Source of the DNA: Takakia lepidozioides
Lineage: Eukaryota; Streptophyta; Takakiopsida; Takakiales; Takakiaceae
DNA: 64,000 nt
Reading direction: 5' to 3'
NCBI GenBank assembly: GCA_030704615.1
Contig: CM060731.1
Span: forward strand, 44,580,001-44,644,000
A program made the translations under genes and the position numbers. Shown here piece by piece: positions 47,540 to 58,170 of this stretch (the first letter of the stretch is position 1; every line of letters begins with the position of its first letter). The notes under the pieces are model-generated. The model was not told the origin of the DNA. It saw nothing but the letters and a program-made list of their open reading frames with translations, and searched no databases.

Positions 47540-48390
47540 CTGAGAACTACTCCAAGGACCTTTCAGGACCACACGACTGCTCCGGATGTGAATGTCGTCA
47601 ACGCCATTCAAAACATTCCATTCAATGATACTGTAAATACACCCTAATCCACGTGAATGCAAACTCTCGCTTTGGAATGACACAGACATAGAAGTGAATG
47701 TCGTCAACGACATTCACTTTGGATTTGTGAATACACTGCTAATCAAGACTAATGATTTCTCAAAAGAGGCAAAATCATTGGATGGAAATCAGAAACTCGA
47801 CTAAGGAACCCTCCCCAAAAACTCAATGGACATTCATAACGAACATAACACTGAGGACCTCATAATAACACTGGATGTGAATGGCGTCAACGCCATTCAC
47901 AAAATTACCAACAAGGAACCAATTAATTAGCTCCCAATCCATGTAAATTCAAATTGTCGCTGGTGAATGACACAGACATAGAAGTGAATGTCGTCAACGA
48001 CATTCACTTTGGATCTCTGATAACACAGCTAATCAAGCCTCAAGATTTCTCGCAAGAGGCAAAAGCAATGCAGAACAATTGAATGTCTGCATTGACATTC
48101 AGCAAACTGAAGTGAGGAACCCTCACTATAAACTCTATGGACATTACAAAAATTTACATAACTCTGAGGACCTCTCAACAACTCTGGATGTGAATGTCGT
48201 CAACGCCATTCAGGGACATTATCAATTCTAATCAGGGACACTATAATTATACCCTAAGCTCCTAATCCAGGTGAATTCAAATTCTCGCTTAAGAATGACT
48301 CAGACAAAGAAGTGAATGTCGTCAACGACATTCAATTTGGATCTATGATTACAATCCTTATGAAGCCAAATTATTTCCCAAAAAATGCAG
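47540..48390. repeat. Three ~300-bp units with palindromic sites, in an intron
   Basis: The intron between exons 5 and 6 of the methyltransferase-like gene contains three tandem units. Most carry two palindromes: one with 'ggatgtgaatg' (47588-47610, 47876-47901, 48191-48212) and one with 'gaagtgaatg' (47692-47719, 47982-48009, 48313-48334). A weaker one lies at 48081-48100. The best site has 12-bp perfect arms (AAGTGAATGTCG and CGACATTCACTT) around TCAA. Copies differ more between the palindromes than inside them. Confidence 0.85.
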
Positions 48391-50089
48391 TAGAGTTATC
48401 TTTGGAGAACTCCCGGAAAAAACAGTATCTCCAGGTGAGACCTCTCCACTTCCTTATGTATGCCTCCAATGACATTTGGGGAGGGGAAACAATCGAAATG
48501 TTCAAGTCCTTCAAAGTCTGATCCAGCACAATGACGACGCGCTTTTCGAGCTGCAAATTGTATATTTATCAGTATTGCAAATAAGATACTCATCACATAA
48601 TTGAAAAAAAGAAAACGGCTTATTTGAATACACACCTGACTCCAAAATGTAGCCTTGTGGATCCAGTTATCAAACACCAAATCACTGATTCCTTCCACCT
48701 TTGTGCCAGGCTGTATGGTGCTCTTTGGGAACTGATTCAAGTCCTTTACTGTCTGATCTGAGTTCCATATCTCCAGCCACCTTATTTTTGTTTGTGGGTC
48801 GACCATGGATATGGTCAACCGGTGCAATTTCTCCTGCTGCATCTCCGGATGCACATGCTTGTCATATTGAGATTTGATCTGCTGAAGGAACTCAGAACCA
48901 AGTCCAGGATCTACTATTCTAAGCTGCTTTCCGAAGGCGGACATCAATTTGGTTCTTTGCATTTCAAACTCCTTCTTTATTGCTGCTTCCACACCCTTTG
49001 ATGTCCTTAGTTCCTCTGGTGTAGTGCGGTAATATTTGGATTTTCCCTTCTCAGCTGCCTCTGCCAGTTCTTGCTGCATTGATTCAAATAGTGATTAGCA
49101 CCGAAGGGACTACAAACATGTATTCGAAAAGTAAACTGAGTACAGACTCGGGCTTACCGCATACATGTACTCCAGAAACGCCTCTCGAGTCAAAGAATAC
49201 CAAGTGCCTGCAGCTCTTCCTGTTTCGCACTTCTTGATTATATTGGGTGGGAGTACTGTCCGAAAATCATCCAGCTTCATCAGACCAATCCTCTGAATTT
49301 GGAATAGTGTGTGGACCAAGCTTGTTGTCACATGCGATTTCTCTGTCGATCTGCAAAAACATTGGAAACATTACATTTCTTAACACTGTTTTTTGGGGAT
49401 TAACAAGACACTACAGAGGGAATGAAATCTCTAGGATGACTTACTTGTTCACGTCGTGCATAGCTGTAAGAAGCCTAGCGATGTCGTTTCCTGGATCCAA
49501 AACCATTGCCTCCACAACAACATGCTTGTCTTTGTCTTTCGCATGGTGTTTCTGGATGTATCCCATCCATGCCAACAATCGGTGGTTGCCGTCCCAGACG
49601 TAGAACATGTGGTTGCAAAATTGCTGGGTGTTCTTTCCCATCATGAGGCCCAGCTCGAACTCCTCATTGGCATCTTTCCAGCAGTCATCCCAGTTATCAC
49701 TGATCTCTGGAGATACTAATGTGCTTTTCCCATTTATATCCGTCAGTGACACATAAAAAACTTGTGCACCAAGTATGTATCCATGCACAAAATCACTCTC
49801 CAATTTTGTTATGTCATGGGAAAGAGGTGGACGCACAACAGGCATAGATATCATCCGACACAGAGGGATGTCCAGACGCCCTCCAGATACGAGCATGTCC
49901 CTTATAACCTCCTGAGAGTTTACCTTCTGGAATGACATGAGTTCTTTCACCTTGTCAAGGTAGTGCACTTCAGATTCATCTGCTTCATCTGTATTCTCTG
50001 AGCTTCCCATCTCCAGATCATTTCCCCTCTTATCCTATAGGCTTGGACCTCACAGTTCTGCACGATGCCATTCAAATCTGACTGAGTAA

Positions 50090-50830
50090 TTTGCAAATAG
50101 TGAACGGCGGTAACGACCATCATTTTGTCTCGAAGAAACTCACAATGAATGGTGTGAAACAAATTCAGAACCATCTACACAAGCAAAGCTGATCCTGCCG
50201 AATTCAAAACAAAAGCGAGAGCGATAGCGAACGGCGTTAACGACAATCACAAAAGATAAGGACCTGCCGGATCGGTGTTGTGTAATGACATATATGTGTA
50301 AGTGATTGGCGGCAATGACATTCAATATAGTTTAGGGCGGACAGTAAGTGCAGATTATTTAGATTGACTCCATTGTGATTACCGTCGCAAGCATTCACAG
50401 TTTCCTGTCTATGTCGAGAGTACTTTCCAATTGATACTCTACAGTATGGTCTTCAAATCTTTGATTGGCGGTACCGCCTTTCCACTTCTCTATCTGTTCA
50501 ACCTCATACAAAGAAAATGCATTGCAATACATTATGACTGAATATGCCGACCCTCACTCTCTCTTCAAACACATAGGTAAATAAATCTCATGAGGAGAAT
50601 CAAATGGCGTTAACGACGCTCGCAATTCAGTAGACTTCAATCACATGTTCCTGCTAAAGAAGGGAAGATGAAGGACTGCTTGAAAGGCAATCAGACAGAC
50701 TGTATGATTTGAACAACGGTGATTGACGGTACCGTCAGTCACCCACTCATTGTGCGGTAAACCCTTAACAGAGGAGTAGAAAGCAAATCATCGTTGTTTC
50801 GTGGTGATGGTCGGTAGCGACAATCCCTTT
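50090..50830. repeat. Dispersed variants of the same palindrome, first intron
   Basis: Seven or eight diverged copies lie in the intron upstream of exon 2: 50101-50120, 50227-50250, 50302-50324, 50375-50398, 50462-50482, about 50603-50625, 50719-50744 and 50802-50826. Centres vary (GGCGGTACCGCC, GACGGTACCGTC, GGCGTTAACGAC), but the outer GTGAWT...AWTCAC frame and the CG pairs are kept. They recur every 60-120 bp. Confidence 0.75.
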
Positions 50831-51300
50831 CTGGGACATTCCACTCAATCTCTACGCAGATCTTCAACAATGAAATGTAAGTTAGAGAAAACTTACTGGC
50901 GCCTTCTTAGGTTTTGAAATTGGATCCCCTTCTGCAGCTTTCCTCTTCCCTCTCACATCTGCTGGAATTTCTGTCTGCTCTAGGGTTTTGGACCTTCTCC
51001 CGGTTCAGCGTTCCTCATGCTTCCACCTCCTTCAGTTTCCCTACGAGTCATCTCTGCATCCACAGGCTGGTTTCCAACGCGCACTGTTATCGCCGACTGT
51101 GTCACAGCCGCTGCCTCAGTCTCGGTCTGCTCTTGTGAATCAGTCTCCGCGTTCACCTGCTGCCTTGGCCCTGTGTTCTCCAACAAACGACGCCTCGTCG
51201 TTTGCTCTCTTGCTCTGCGTCTCTCTCTAAGGGAAGTAAAATAAAGAGACTTTCTTCTCTTTCGTATTGTAGAAGGAACCCTCTCCAGCTTGACTACCAC

Positions 51301-52053
51301 TCTCCCTCTAAGCGCGAAAAGTAGAAAAACGAAGTGACTCCCGATTTCTTGCGGGATTGCGTGCGTTGTTTCTTGTCTCTAGAAGCATCGGATTCCCTCT
51401 CGCGTGACCGTTACACATAGTCGTTCCCTTATTAGCACATGCCAGCAATTAGTGTACAGCTGTTCGTATTCAGTTATCGATGTTTGACGTGTGTCGCCCA
51501 AAATAAACGGCGTGTTCTTTATTAGAACGGTTTCAATATTTAAAAATAACAGCGAATCCCATAAATCTTGGCGCACAGTCTTAGACAAATATATGTAAAT
51601 GAACGAGAGTTTGATGACAAATTTTGGGATATCATACACGGTCATCCTTGTTAGCCAACCCCACGTTCGTTTCACATTTTGAACTTTCCAGGTGCGCATG
51701 ATCATTGGTAGTAGTATAAAGATACATTTACTTAATCTGCAATCCCACCCTCAGATCCTGTGGCATGCTTCCAGGAAGTCGGCTTGTTATTGTGTTTATT
51801 GATGAGGTTCTGATTAACGGTTTAACAGCTGCCGACATTGCTCCTAGGGATACTCTGACCACTGGGCCCACAAGAAAAGTAATTAAAATGGACGGCTGCA
51901 TATCTGGAAAGAATAACAGAATATGCACAGTCGTCGTCTGAGCTTCCTCCGCCATATTCTCTGCTCATTCTTCAACTGTGTTCTGGAGACATCAGTAAAC
52001 CGATTTACACTAGGTCTGCGATAGCAAGGTATCAACGTACGCGAGGAAGGAAG
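51301..52053. promoter_or_regulatory. Shared spacer between two divergent genes
   Basis: This spacer separates the 5' ends of the minus-strand methyltransferase-like gene and the plus-strand zinc-finger gene, so it may act as a bidirectional promoter. I see no strong TATA box for either direction. A 75-residue minus-strand frame (51955-51728) has no recognisable domain. Confidence 0.35.
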
Positions 52054-53364
52054 ATGGCTTCCTCTGAAGCGGAGTTCTTCTCTGACGACAAACCAGTGCC
52101 GTTCTCCTAGGAAGTCCTTGACAATGGATTTGCAATTGTTCTGGAACATGTCTTGGCTACCCGTTTTCAGCTTCAGAATGGCTCCATCTTTTTGGAGAAA
52201 GAGGTGTACGATTTGAAAGGGAAGTTGTTGAAATACTCTTTCCAAAACCGTGATGAGACGGCTCATATCAGCCAGTGGAGAGTGCGCCTTGGTCGATACA
52301 GAGTATTTGGAGAGCCTCGGCGAAAGTCCCTTGGATCATATGTGACGCCCGGGACTGCTGCTTCGGTCGTTGAAGACAAGAGGGAGGTGGTGGTGAAAAA
52401 AGAACAGACGTCCTCCACTCCAATCGTTGAGCTTTCGGATTCGTCCGATGATGACATAGGTGAAATTCCAAATCCAGTCCTTCCTACTGTGGTTGGAGAA
52501 GCTGATGAAGAAGAGATTTGTAGTGTCATTCCAAAATTACGGGTGATGGGAGGAATGGCTGGATTCAAAAGTGAGTTGCGAGGAATTGATTGGGAATCTT
52601 TGAAGCAGGTGCCTGTGAAGTTCTTGCCAGAGACTTTTGATGGTGATATCCTATTCGAGCTGCCTCCTCCTCCGCGAGTTGGAGGTGTAACAATCTTGAT
52701 GCATGGAATGGACAAGAAACACGACGGGCACCCGTGGTGCAGAACAAAAACATCCAATATTCAGAATGATGACAAGCTTGTTTTCAGGAGAACAGTTTGC
52801 AATGGACACCTTAGGTGTGATAATTTGAATTGCAGACACTTTCTTCAGTCTGGGGTTTATAATCAAAGCGAATGGGAGGGTCTGGCGGAAAATCCATTTC
52901 AGCCTGGGACTGCCCCTCCACCGGCAAACACTTTCGTCTGCAAATTCTGCAAACTTGTGCCATCCTGCTTGGCGCTCTGCGGAGCAAGAATGTACTATGT
53001 TGTCCACCGTTTGAAAACAATGACAAGAGCTTGTGTGCATTTCGGATTCCATAATCATCCTGTCTCGAAGGGGGATTACAGGGAGAGTGTTGAGACAGTA
53101 TCGAGGTTGATTAAACAGGAGTTCGGGAGAAACCCATCCGCAACAACATCTGCAATTGCTCTTGGCGCAAGCAAGTCCTTCTTGGAAAGCCATATTTTGA
53201 GTGAAGGGGATTCTGTGGGGACTAAACTTGACGGTGCAGCATTGGACCTGGTCATGGATCATTTCTCCACTTTGAGTTCACCTAACATTCGGCATCAGAT
53301 CAATGCATTAATAATGGGCTCTGGTATCAGAGGCTACATAGACAACATTTTGGAGTTGAAACAA
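52054..53364 (+). pseudogene. MULE-like transposase N-terminal exon with GCM1/WRKY-type zinc finger
   Basis: The frame from ATG 52054 reads MASSEAEFFSDDKPVPFS, one TAG (52108-52110), then continues open for more than 1.2 kb. A donor site (CAA then GTGAGC) ends the exon at 53364. The protein has an N-terminal block (IFLEKEVYDLKGKLLKYSFQ), an acidic linker (IVELSDSSDDD), then Cys/His pairs. FVCKFC, then CLALCGARMYYVVHRL, then ACVHFGFHNHPVSKG give the C ... HxH layout of the GCM1/WRKY/FLYWCH fingers that bind DNA in MULE-like transposases. The catalytic region is absent; an LTR sits about 130 bp after the donor. A fragment at 32.93 kb looks like the missing core from another copy. It is head-to-head with the methyltransferase-like gene. 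Confidence 0.6.
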
Positions 53365-53478
53365 GTGAGCAAGGTCTATTTATTCAACACTTAAAAATAT
53401 TAACAACAAAAATCTCTAAAAAAATCTTAATCGAATCCTCCTAAAGAGGGTATTCACTCCCAACTTTAAGAAAGATTA

Positions 53479-53853
53479 GGCTCTGATACCATTGTAACAC
53501 CCAGGATCTACATAAACTAGAATAGAAGTACTTCTCAAATTTTTCCCAAAACAACTCGATGTCTTCTAAGCTTTCATTGCATGTTTATATACCCTTCATA
53601 ATATGATTATTTTAAAGGTTTGATTTGATAGTCTCAAGTCAAAACTTCCTAAAGTCAACCTTCTTAGGTTTGACATATTCTCCACAATATTACTTTATCA
53701 AACATTTGACCTACTCTCCATAATATAAATATGTTATAAGTTTGACTTAAGAGCCTCAAGTCAAACTTCCTAGGAATCTTCCTAGTTATTTTTGGAAACT
53801 TCTAGGGAACTTTCCTCCTCCATCTAGAACATTTTAGATTTTACCCTGTTACA
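53479..53853 (-). mobile_element. LTR with primer-binding site (minus-strand retroelement)
   Basis: 53493-53853 (361 bp) starts TGTAACA and ends TGTTACA, a perfect 7-bp terminal inverted repeat. Directly to the left, 53479-53491 is the complement of TGGTATCAGAGCC, the primer-binding site for initiator tRNA-Met. This is therefore the 5' LTR of an element reading leftward. Almost no internal region is left before the host exon, so the element is deleted or is a very short (TRIM-like) form. It lies just after the donor site of the zinc-finger gene. Confidence 0.75.
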
Positions 53854-54099
53854 CTATGACATCAGAGAACGAACGTGAGAACCTTCACCTAACCTCGCCA
53901 ATGCATCTGACAAAATCCAAGAGTTTCATCAACGATATCCAGCTAAGCCCCGAGCTACACATCAGTAAGACGTCACAACGATGATGTCAGCCAAGTTAGC
54001 TTCAAGGTGAAGACTCCACATTCAGTGTACCTTATACACGCTAAGGATGGAGGAGCACCACATATCAATATATATAGCTACACTTCCAACACTCTTGCA

Positions 54100-55235
54100 T
54101 CTTGTATTGGCAGGAGTCACATGAACCAGATACATTGGAGCTGTCGCTTACCCAACCACCAGATCAGCCGTTCCGACTCTCACGACCTTCGACATCATGC
54201 CGACGCTTTCGAGACGATGGGCCACCAATACGACGCGTACTTCCTCGTCTGGACCCCGTACGACGGCAATTGAAGCCTACTCGAAGTCTGATAATTCTGT
54301 TGGAGGTTGAGGCTTTGGACCCAAAGGGCAACGAAATCATGTTTGAAGGTAGTTTCGAAAATCAGAATGTTCAAATCACTGCATGGTCCCAAGTTCAAGG
54401 TGTTGGACACTATCGATGGTTGCAGGGACCTATAAATCATTTGAGTCAAGAACGAAGAGCCGAATACTTGGCAAGTACCATTCACGGATTTTGGATTTTC
54501 TCCAGCTCTAAGCAAGTCCAAGATTTTACCGCTCCTCGAAGAACTCGGCGCTAAAGGAGGGGGTGATGTCACAGACATAGCCCAGAGGAACTTACCAGGA
54601 GTAAATACCAGAAATTATCAAGTTATCATGTTACCAAAAGTTACCGTGATCTATCATGATCTACTATGATTTATTATAAATTATCATTAGTTATAAAATT
54701 ACCGGGAGTTTACCAAATTACCGAGAGTAATTTGGGAAACTGCTCAGGAAGCTTCATTTGGATGGAACTTCTCCATCAAGGTACCTCCTTTGTTTAAGGA
54801 AACTTCTCCATCAAAAAACCTTTGTTTAACCTTGGAAGCATCTCCATCACGAAACCTCATTTGGGGAAACCTCTTAGGGAACCTCCTAGTAGTCAATATA
54901 TATAGGAGGCGAGACTGGACATTCTTCAGTCTTGCCAACACCAGTTCAAGCTACTTTTGTTTCCAGTTCCCAATACTCTAGCCCAGTTTCCAGTATCTGG
55001 TATTCCAGTCGAGTTTCCAGCATTCCAGTATTCAAGTCGCGTTCCAATATCTTGTACTCTTGTTCATTGTTATAAAGATCGTCTTGATTCATATTTACTC
55101 ATCATGCATTCGGCCACGTCGACCTTGACTTCTTGTCTAGTCTTGTACCTTTAGTTTGATCGCTTGTTTGTGTTCAGTCATGTTCCCGTCCTTGACACTC
55201 TTCTTCATTTGCTTTCAGGGGGCCGACCCATGACA
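54100..55235 (+). mobile_element. 3' end and LTR of a plus-strand LTR retrotransposon
   Basis: A polypurine tract (AAAGGAGGGGGTGA, 54553-54566) directly precedes an LTR of about 669 bp (54567-55235) that begins TGTCA and ends TGACA. The end of a reading frame (up to 54555, ending SSSKQVQDFTAPRRTRR) precedes the tract and may be the pol terminus, although I do not recognise its domain. The 5' half of the element is missing. The LTR is inserted in a hAT-type transposase gene, whose coding sequence resumes immediately to the right. Confidence 0.65.
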
Positions 55236-57145
55236 GAATATGAGAGAATGCAAGATTTGTATGAGTATTTGGAGATCCAGAATAACCCCAAAATGCATTG
55301 GAGTGCTACAAGTGGCTAGATTATGGCAGAGTTTATGTATAATGAGGTTCAACAGGCTATGCTGACTAAGAGCTGCCAAATTTGTTGACTTGTGATGAGG
55401 TAACCTTTGTGGACAATGGCTCGTGAATCAGCGTCCATGCATACATTGTGCAGAACTAGGTAAGAATCCCCGTCACGATCTCTCTCCAAAAATTGTGGAC
55501 GAGAGTGGGGCTGATAACCTCATTCTAGTCATAATGGATACATTGCGAAAGGGTGGAGGACTCACTGAATCTTCTGTAGCTCAGAAATTGCTTTGTTTTG
55601 GGGCTGATGGTGTGAGCACTTTCCAAGGTGTAAGGAATGGTGTCACAAAGCAAATTGCATCCAAACATGCTCCCTTCTATATGGGGGTGCATTGCATGGC
55701 ACATAGGTGCAATTTGACCTTCAAGACATTATCCCAGTTGAGCATTGTTAGTGGCATTGAGACTTTGCTTCAGACCAGCCATGCCTATTTTGCACACAGC
55801 CCCAAAAGACAATTGGAATTCACCAAGCTTGCAGACTTGATGAAAACAAAGGGTCTGAAAATGCTTCGGAATGTGAAAATGCGGTGGGTGTCCATCATTG
55901 AACCAATGAAACGGATTTTGGCCAAGTACAGACCCTTCCTGGCCAAAATGCAGATCGACAAGACGGACAACAAAGCTGCAAAGGTATGGTAATTAGAATT
56001 TGTTGGCTTGTGTGCATGTTTTATCATGTTATGCATGTTTATGATTAACTAGTTCATTCGGCATTTCTGATGTGGTATGTTGTTGTGGTGTGTGGCAGGG
56101 TTTGCTGGCTTTGTTATGTGACCCATATACTATGTTGGGTATGTGTTGCATTCTCCCCCTCCTTGAGAGTATCGATTGTTTGGTGCAGTTTGCACAAGAC
56201 TGGAATATTTTCATGTGTGACATGGTTGCTGCGATTAAAATTTGTTAGGGGGAGTTGTACTCCTTGTACATTGACTGGGGACTTTTGCAAGTGATGAGTT
56301 CTGGTATTTTTAGAGCTTGTTGGATTGTAGCCATGAGCAAATCCACCTCAAGTGGGTGGTTGACTTGAACAACAACTCACAATATTTGGTTTATATTGTG
56401 AATGGGGAGCAAGTGTGGGCTAACCATGTGTCTGCTGCATCCATGCCCATTGTGCATGTGACTGGTACTGCTGACTTGGTGATAGTGGAGGCACAAGTAA
56501 GGCAGGGTGTGGATGGGGCTGAGGTGGAGGGTCCGCGGAACTATGTGAACAAGGACTTATGGAACAACCTCGTGGCCAGAGCCAAAAATGAATGTTCAGG
56601 TAATATATTTAACTGCCATGTCCCTTGAAATCTGATTACCCTAGTTGAAATCTGGTTACCATTGTTGTTGCTGTGACTGTCCAGGCTCTTGGAAATCTAG
56701 TTACCATTATTGCTGCTGTGACTGTTCAGGCTTGATTTTTTTGCTCTAACTTTAAGCGCATGTGGGTGTGCAGTTGCAACCATGCAACTTGTGGAGGAGC
56801 TGAATATCAGATTTCCTCAGCACTCAGTGCTTGACGCCATGGGAATTGTGTACCCACAGTACTGGTTGCAATCAGGGGCTGAGGATAGTTTTAGGAAGCA
56901 CATTTGAGGTGCTCAAGAGCTGGTATGGCGAGTCTAGAATTTTTGGCGGGGGGGCTAATCAGAAAACAATTCAGCCCACCCTCAATCGCTGGGACTTGGA
57001 CTCCCAGCAAGGTATGTTCAAGTTGAGTATGAAATCCAATGTTTTGACAGCCATGGAACCCCCCTTTGACGTCAACCCTCTCACAAAGATCTGGAGAACT
57101 ATTCATGCATCTCGCGTACTAAAACAAGCTGCGGTCTGGCCTTGA
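55236..57145 (+). pseudogene. hAT-type transposase (ZNF862-like), broken
   Basis: Translation begins right after the LTR: YERMQDLYEYLEIQNNPKMH, a stop, then AEFMYNEVQQAMLTK. After a frame change comes LCFGADGVSTFQGVRNGVTK, then PFYMGVHCMAHRCNLTFKTL and MLRNVKMRWVSIIEPMKRIL. The DGV...HCMAHR...MRW order is that of the hAT-related DUF4371/ZNF862-like transposases. Further exons are visible: LLALLCDPYTMLGM to AAIKIC, which ends in a stop where the frame otherwise continues, and VWANHVSAASMPIVHVTG up to about 57.1 kb. Splice sites (AAG before GTATGG at about 55983; GTGTGGCAG at about 56098) agree with coding continuity. Several stops and frameshifts make it inactive. Confidence 0.68.
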
Positions 57146-57700
57146 TCCCCACCTAGCGGTGGTGGTGGGTATGTATGGCCAAAAATTCTTTGGCCTAATG
57201 ATTTCCCGTACAAATCATGCTTTGACAAGTGGAGTGGAGCGATGCCCCGTGGTCGTTATGGTCTCTGCTTAGATTTACAGAGTTCTTTTGTGCTGGAGGG
57301 CAGATTCAAGAGCCCTTTTGTTTCCATCATCTCCGCGAGTGTAGTGAGAATATTGACGTTGACATTTGGTATTTGGGCAATTTTCATTGGGGCATGCTGC
57401 CTAGACAACCTATTTTGGACTTGGTAGCTTAGTATTAGTCCCCCCTTGCATATTCAGATTGCAAGAGACATCATTGTTGTCTCTGCAGGTTCAGATTGAG
57501 TTTTTTGCATCTGCAACTTAGTGCCTTTTGGGCCCAAGACGCAATATATTTATTTAATTTGAGTACAAGGGCTTCTGTCCATTTTTTATTTAAAAAATCA
57601 TTAAAAAATCTGTTATTGCCATGTGTCCCATCCAAAGTGGGCTAGAGTCGACCCTGGTTAAATGTTAAATGCTTTTTTGTTATGTTATCCTTAATGTTAT
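57146..57700. other. No gene recognised
   Basis: Short frames near 57.23-57.43 kb may be the last, scrambled part of the hAT pseudogene, but no motif supports this. Confidence 0.35.
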
Positions 57701-58170
57701 GAAATCTTGGTTTTGCAAAAATTTACACTTGAAAACAACAACAGAACATAGACATAATGGTTTTGTTGAGGGAGGTAAAAAACAATTGTTAAGATAATAT
57801 CTGTTTTCAAAACCATTACGTTTTAAAAAAAAATAAAATTACCTCAAAAATAGTTTTTTAGGGAGGTCAAAAATAATTGTTGAGGTAATATCTGTTTTCA
57901 AAACCATTATGTTTTTTTTTAAAGAAAATTACCTCAACAATAGTTTTTGAGGGAGGTAAGAAATAATTGTTGAGGTAATATCAGTTTTCAAAACTATTAT
58001 GTTTTAAAAAAAAAGAAAACTACCTCAAAAATAGTGGAAGGTCAAAAACAATTGTTGATGTAATATCTGTTTTCAAAACCATCATGTTTTTTTTTAAAGA
58101 AAATGACCTCTACAATAGTTTTTTTGAGGGAGGTCACATACAATTGTTGAGGTAATATCTATTAAACATA
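57701..58170. repeat. AT-rich ~105-bp tandem repeats
   Basis: Four to five units share 'aacaattgttgaggtaatatctgttttcaaaac', 'attacctcaa' and 'atagtttttgagggaggt'. Each unit contains complementary GAGGTAAT and ATTACCTC phrases and could fold. Poly-A or poly-T runs of varying sense sit at the same place in alternate units. Confidence 0.8.

Larger units (their letters stand above)
45238..51300 (-). pseudogene. ParB-like / beta-class DNA methyltransferase fusion gene, degenerate
   Basis: Ten exons with GT-AG junctions and matching phases: about 51300-50897, 50034-49445, 49350-49158, 49073-48636, 48550-48442, 47446-46799, 46685-46347, 46142-45857, 45761-45572 and 45496-45238. Exon 2 carries MFYVWDGNHRLLAWMGYIQK, the DGNHR core of the ParB/sulfiredoxin fold. 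A charged helical middle and a Lys/Glu-rich linker follow. The C-terminal half has AADIVILDIPDG at the motif IV position, a strand-helix series (NFLSDAGTLLFFQS), then KSSAFMQILLESCSHHSARV and VDLSVSTGGATYHACKAGGR with SLFGMEGDSD as motifs X, I and II. The IV-before-I order is that of beta-class N4-C/N6-A methyltransferases. Such ParB-methylase fusions are known from phages and bacteria. Lesions are a frame change in exon 1 (near 50980), another near 47150-47185, TGA at 46910-46912 and TAA at 46590-46592. Motif IV DIPD replaces the usual DPPY. Confidence 0.65.

Noticed and set aside
45238-51300. Bacterial or phage contamination as the source of the ParB-methyltransferase gene
   Set aside because: The coding sequence is split by about nine consistent GT-AG introns and embedded between plant-type transposons.
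51728-51955. Minus-strand frame as an extra 5' exon of the methyltransferase-like gene
   Set aside because: No splice connection in frame and no domain support.
45238-53364. Restriction-modification system
   Set aside because: No restriction endonuclease is visible, and the partner gene has a transposase-type zinc finger. A transposon accessory gene fits better.
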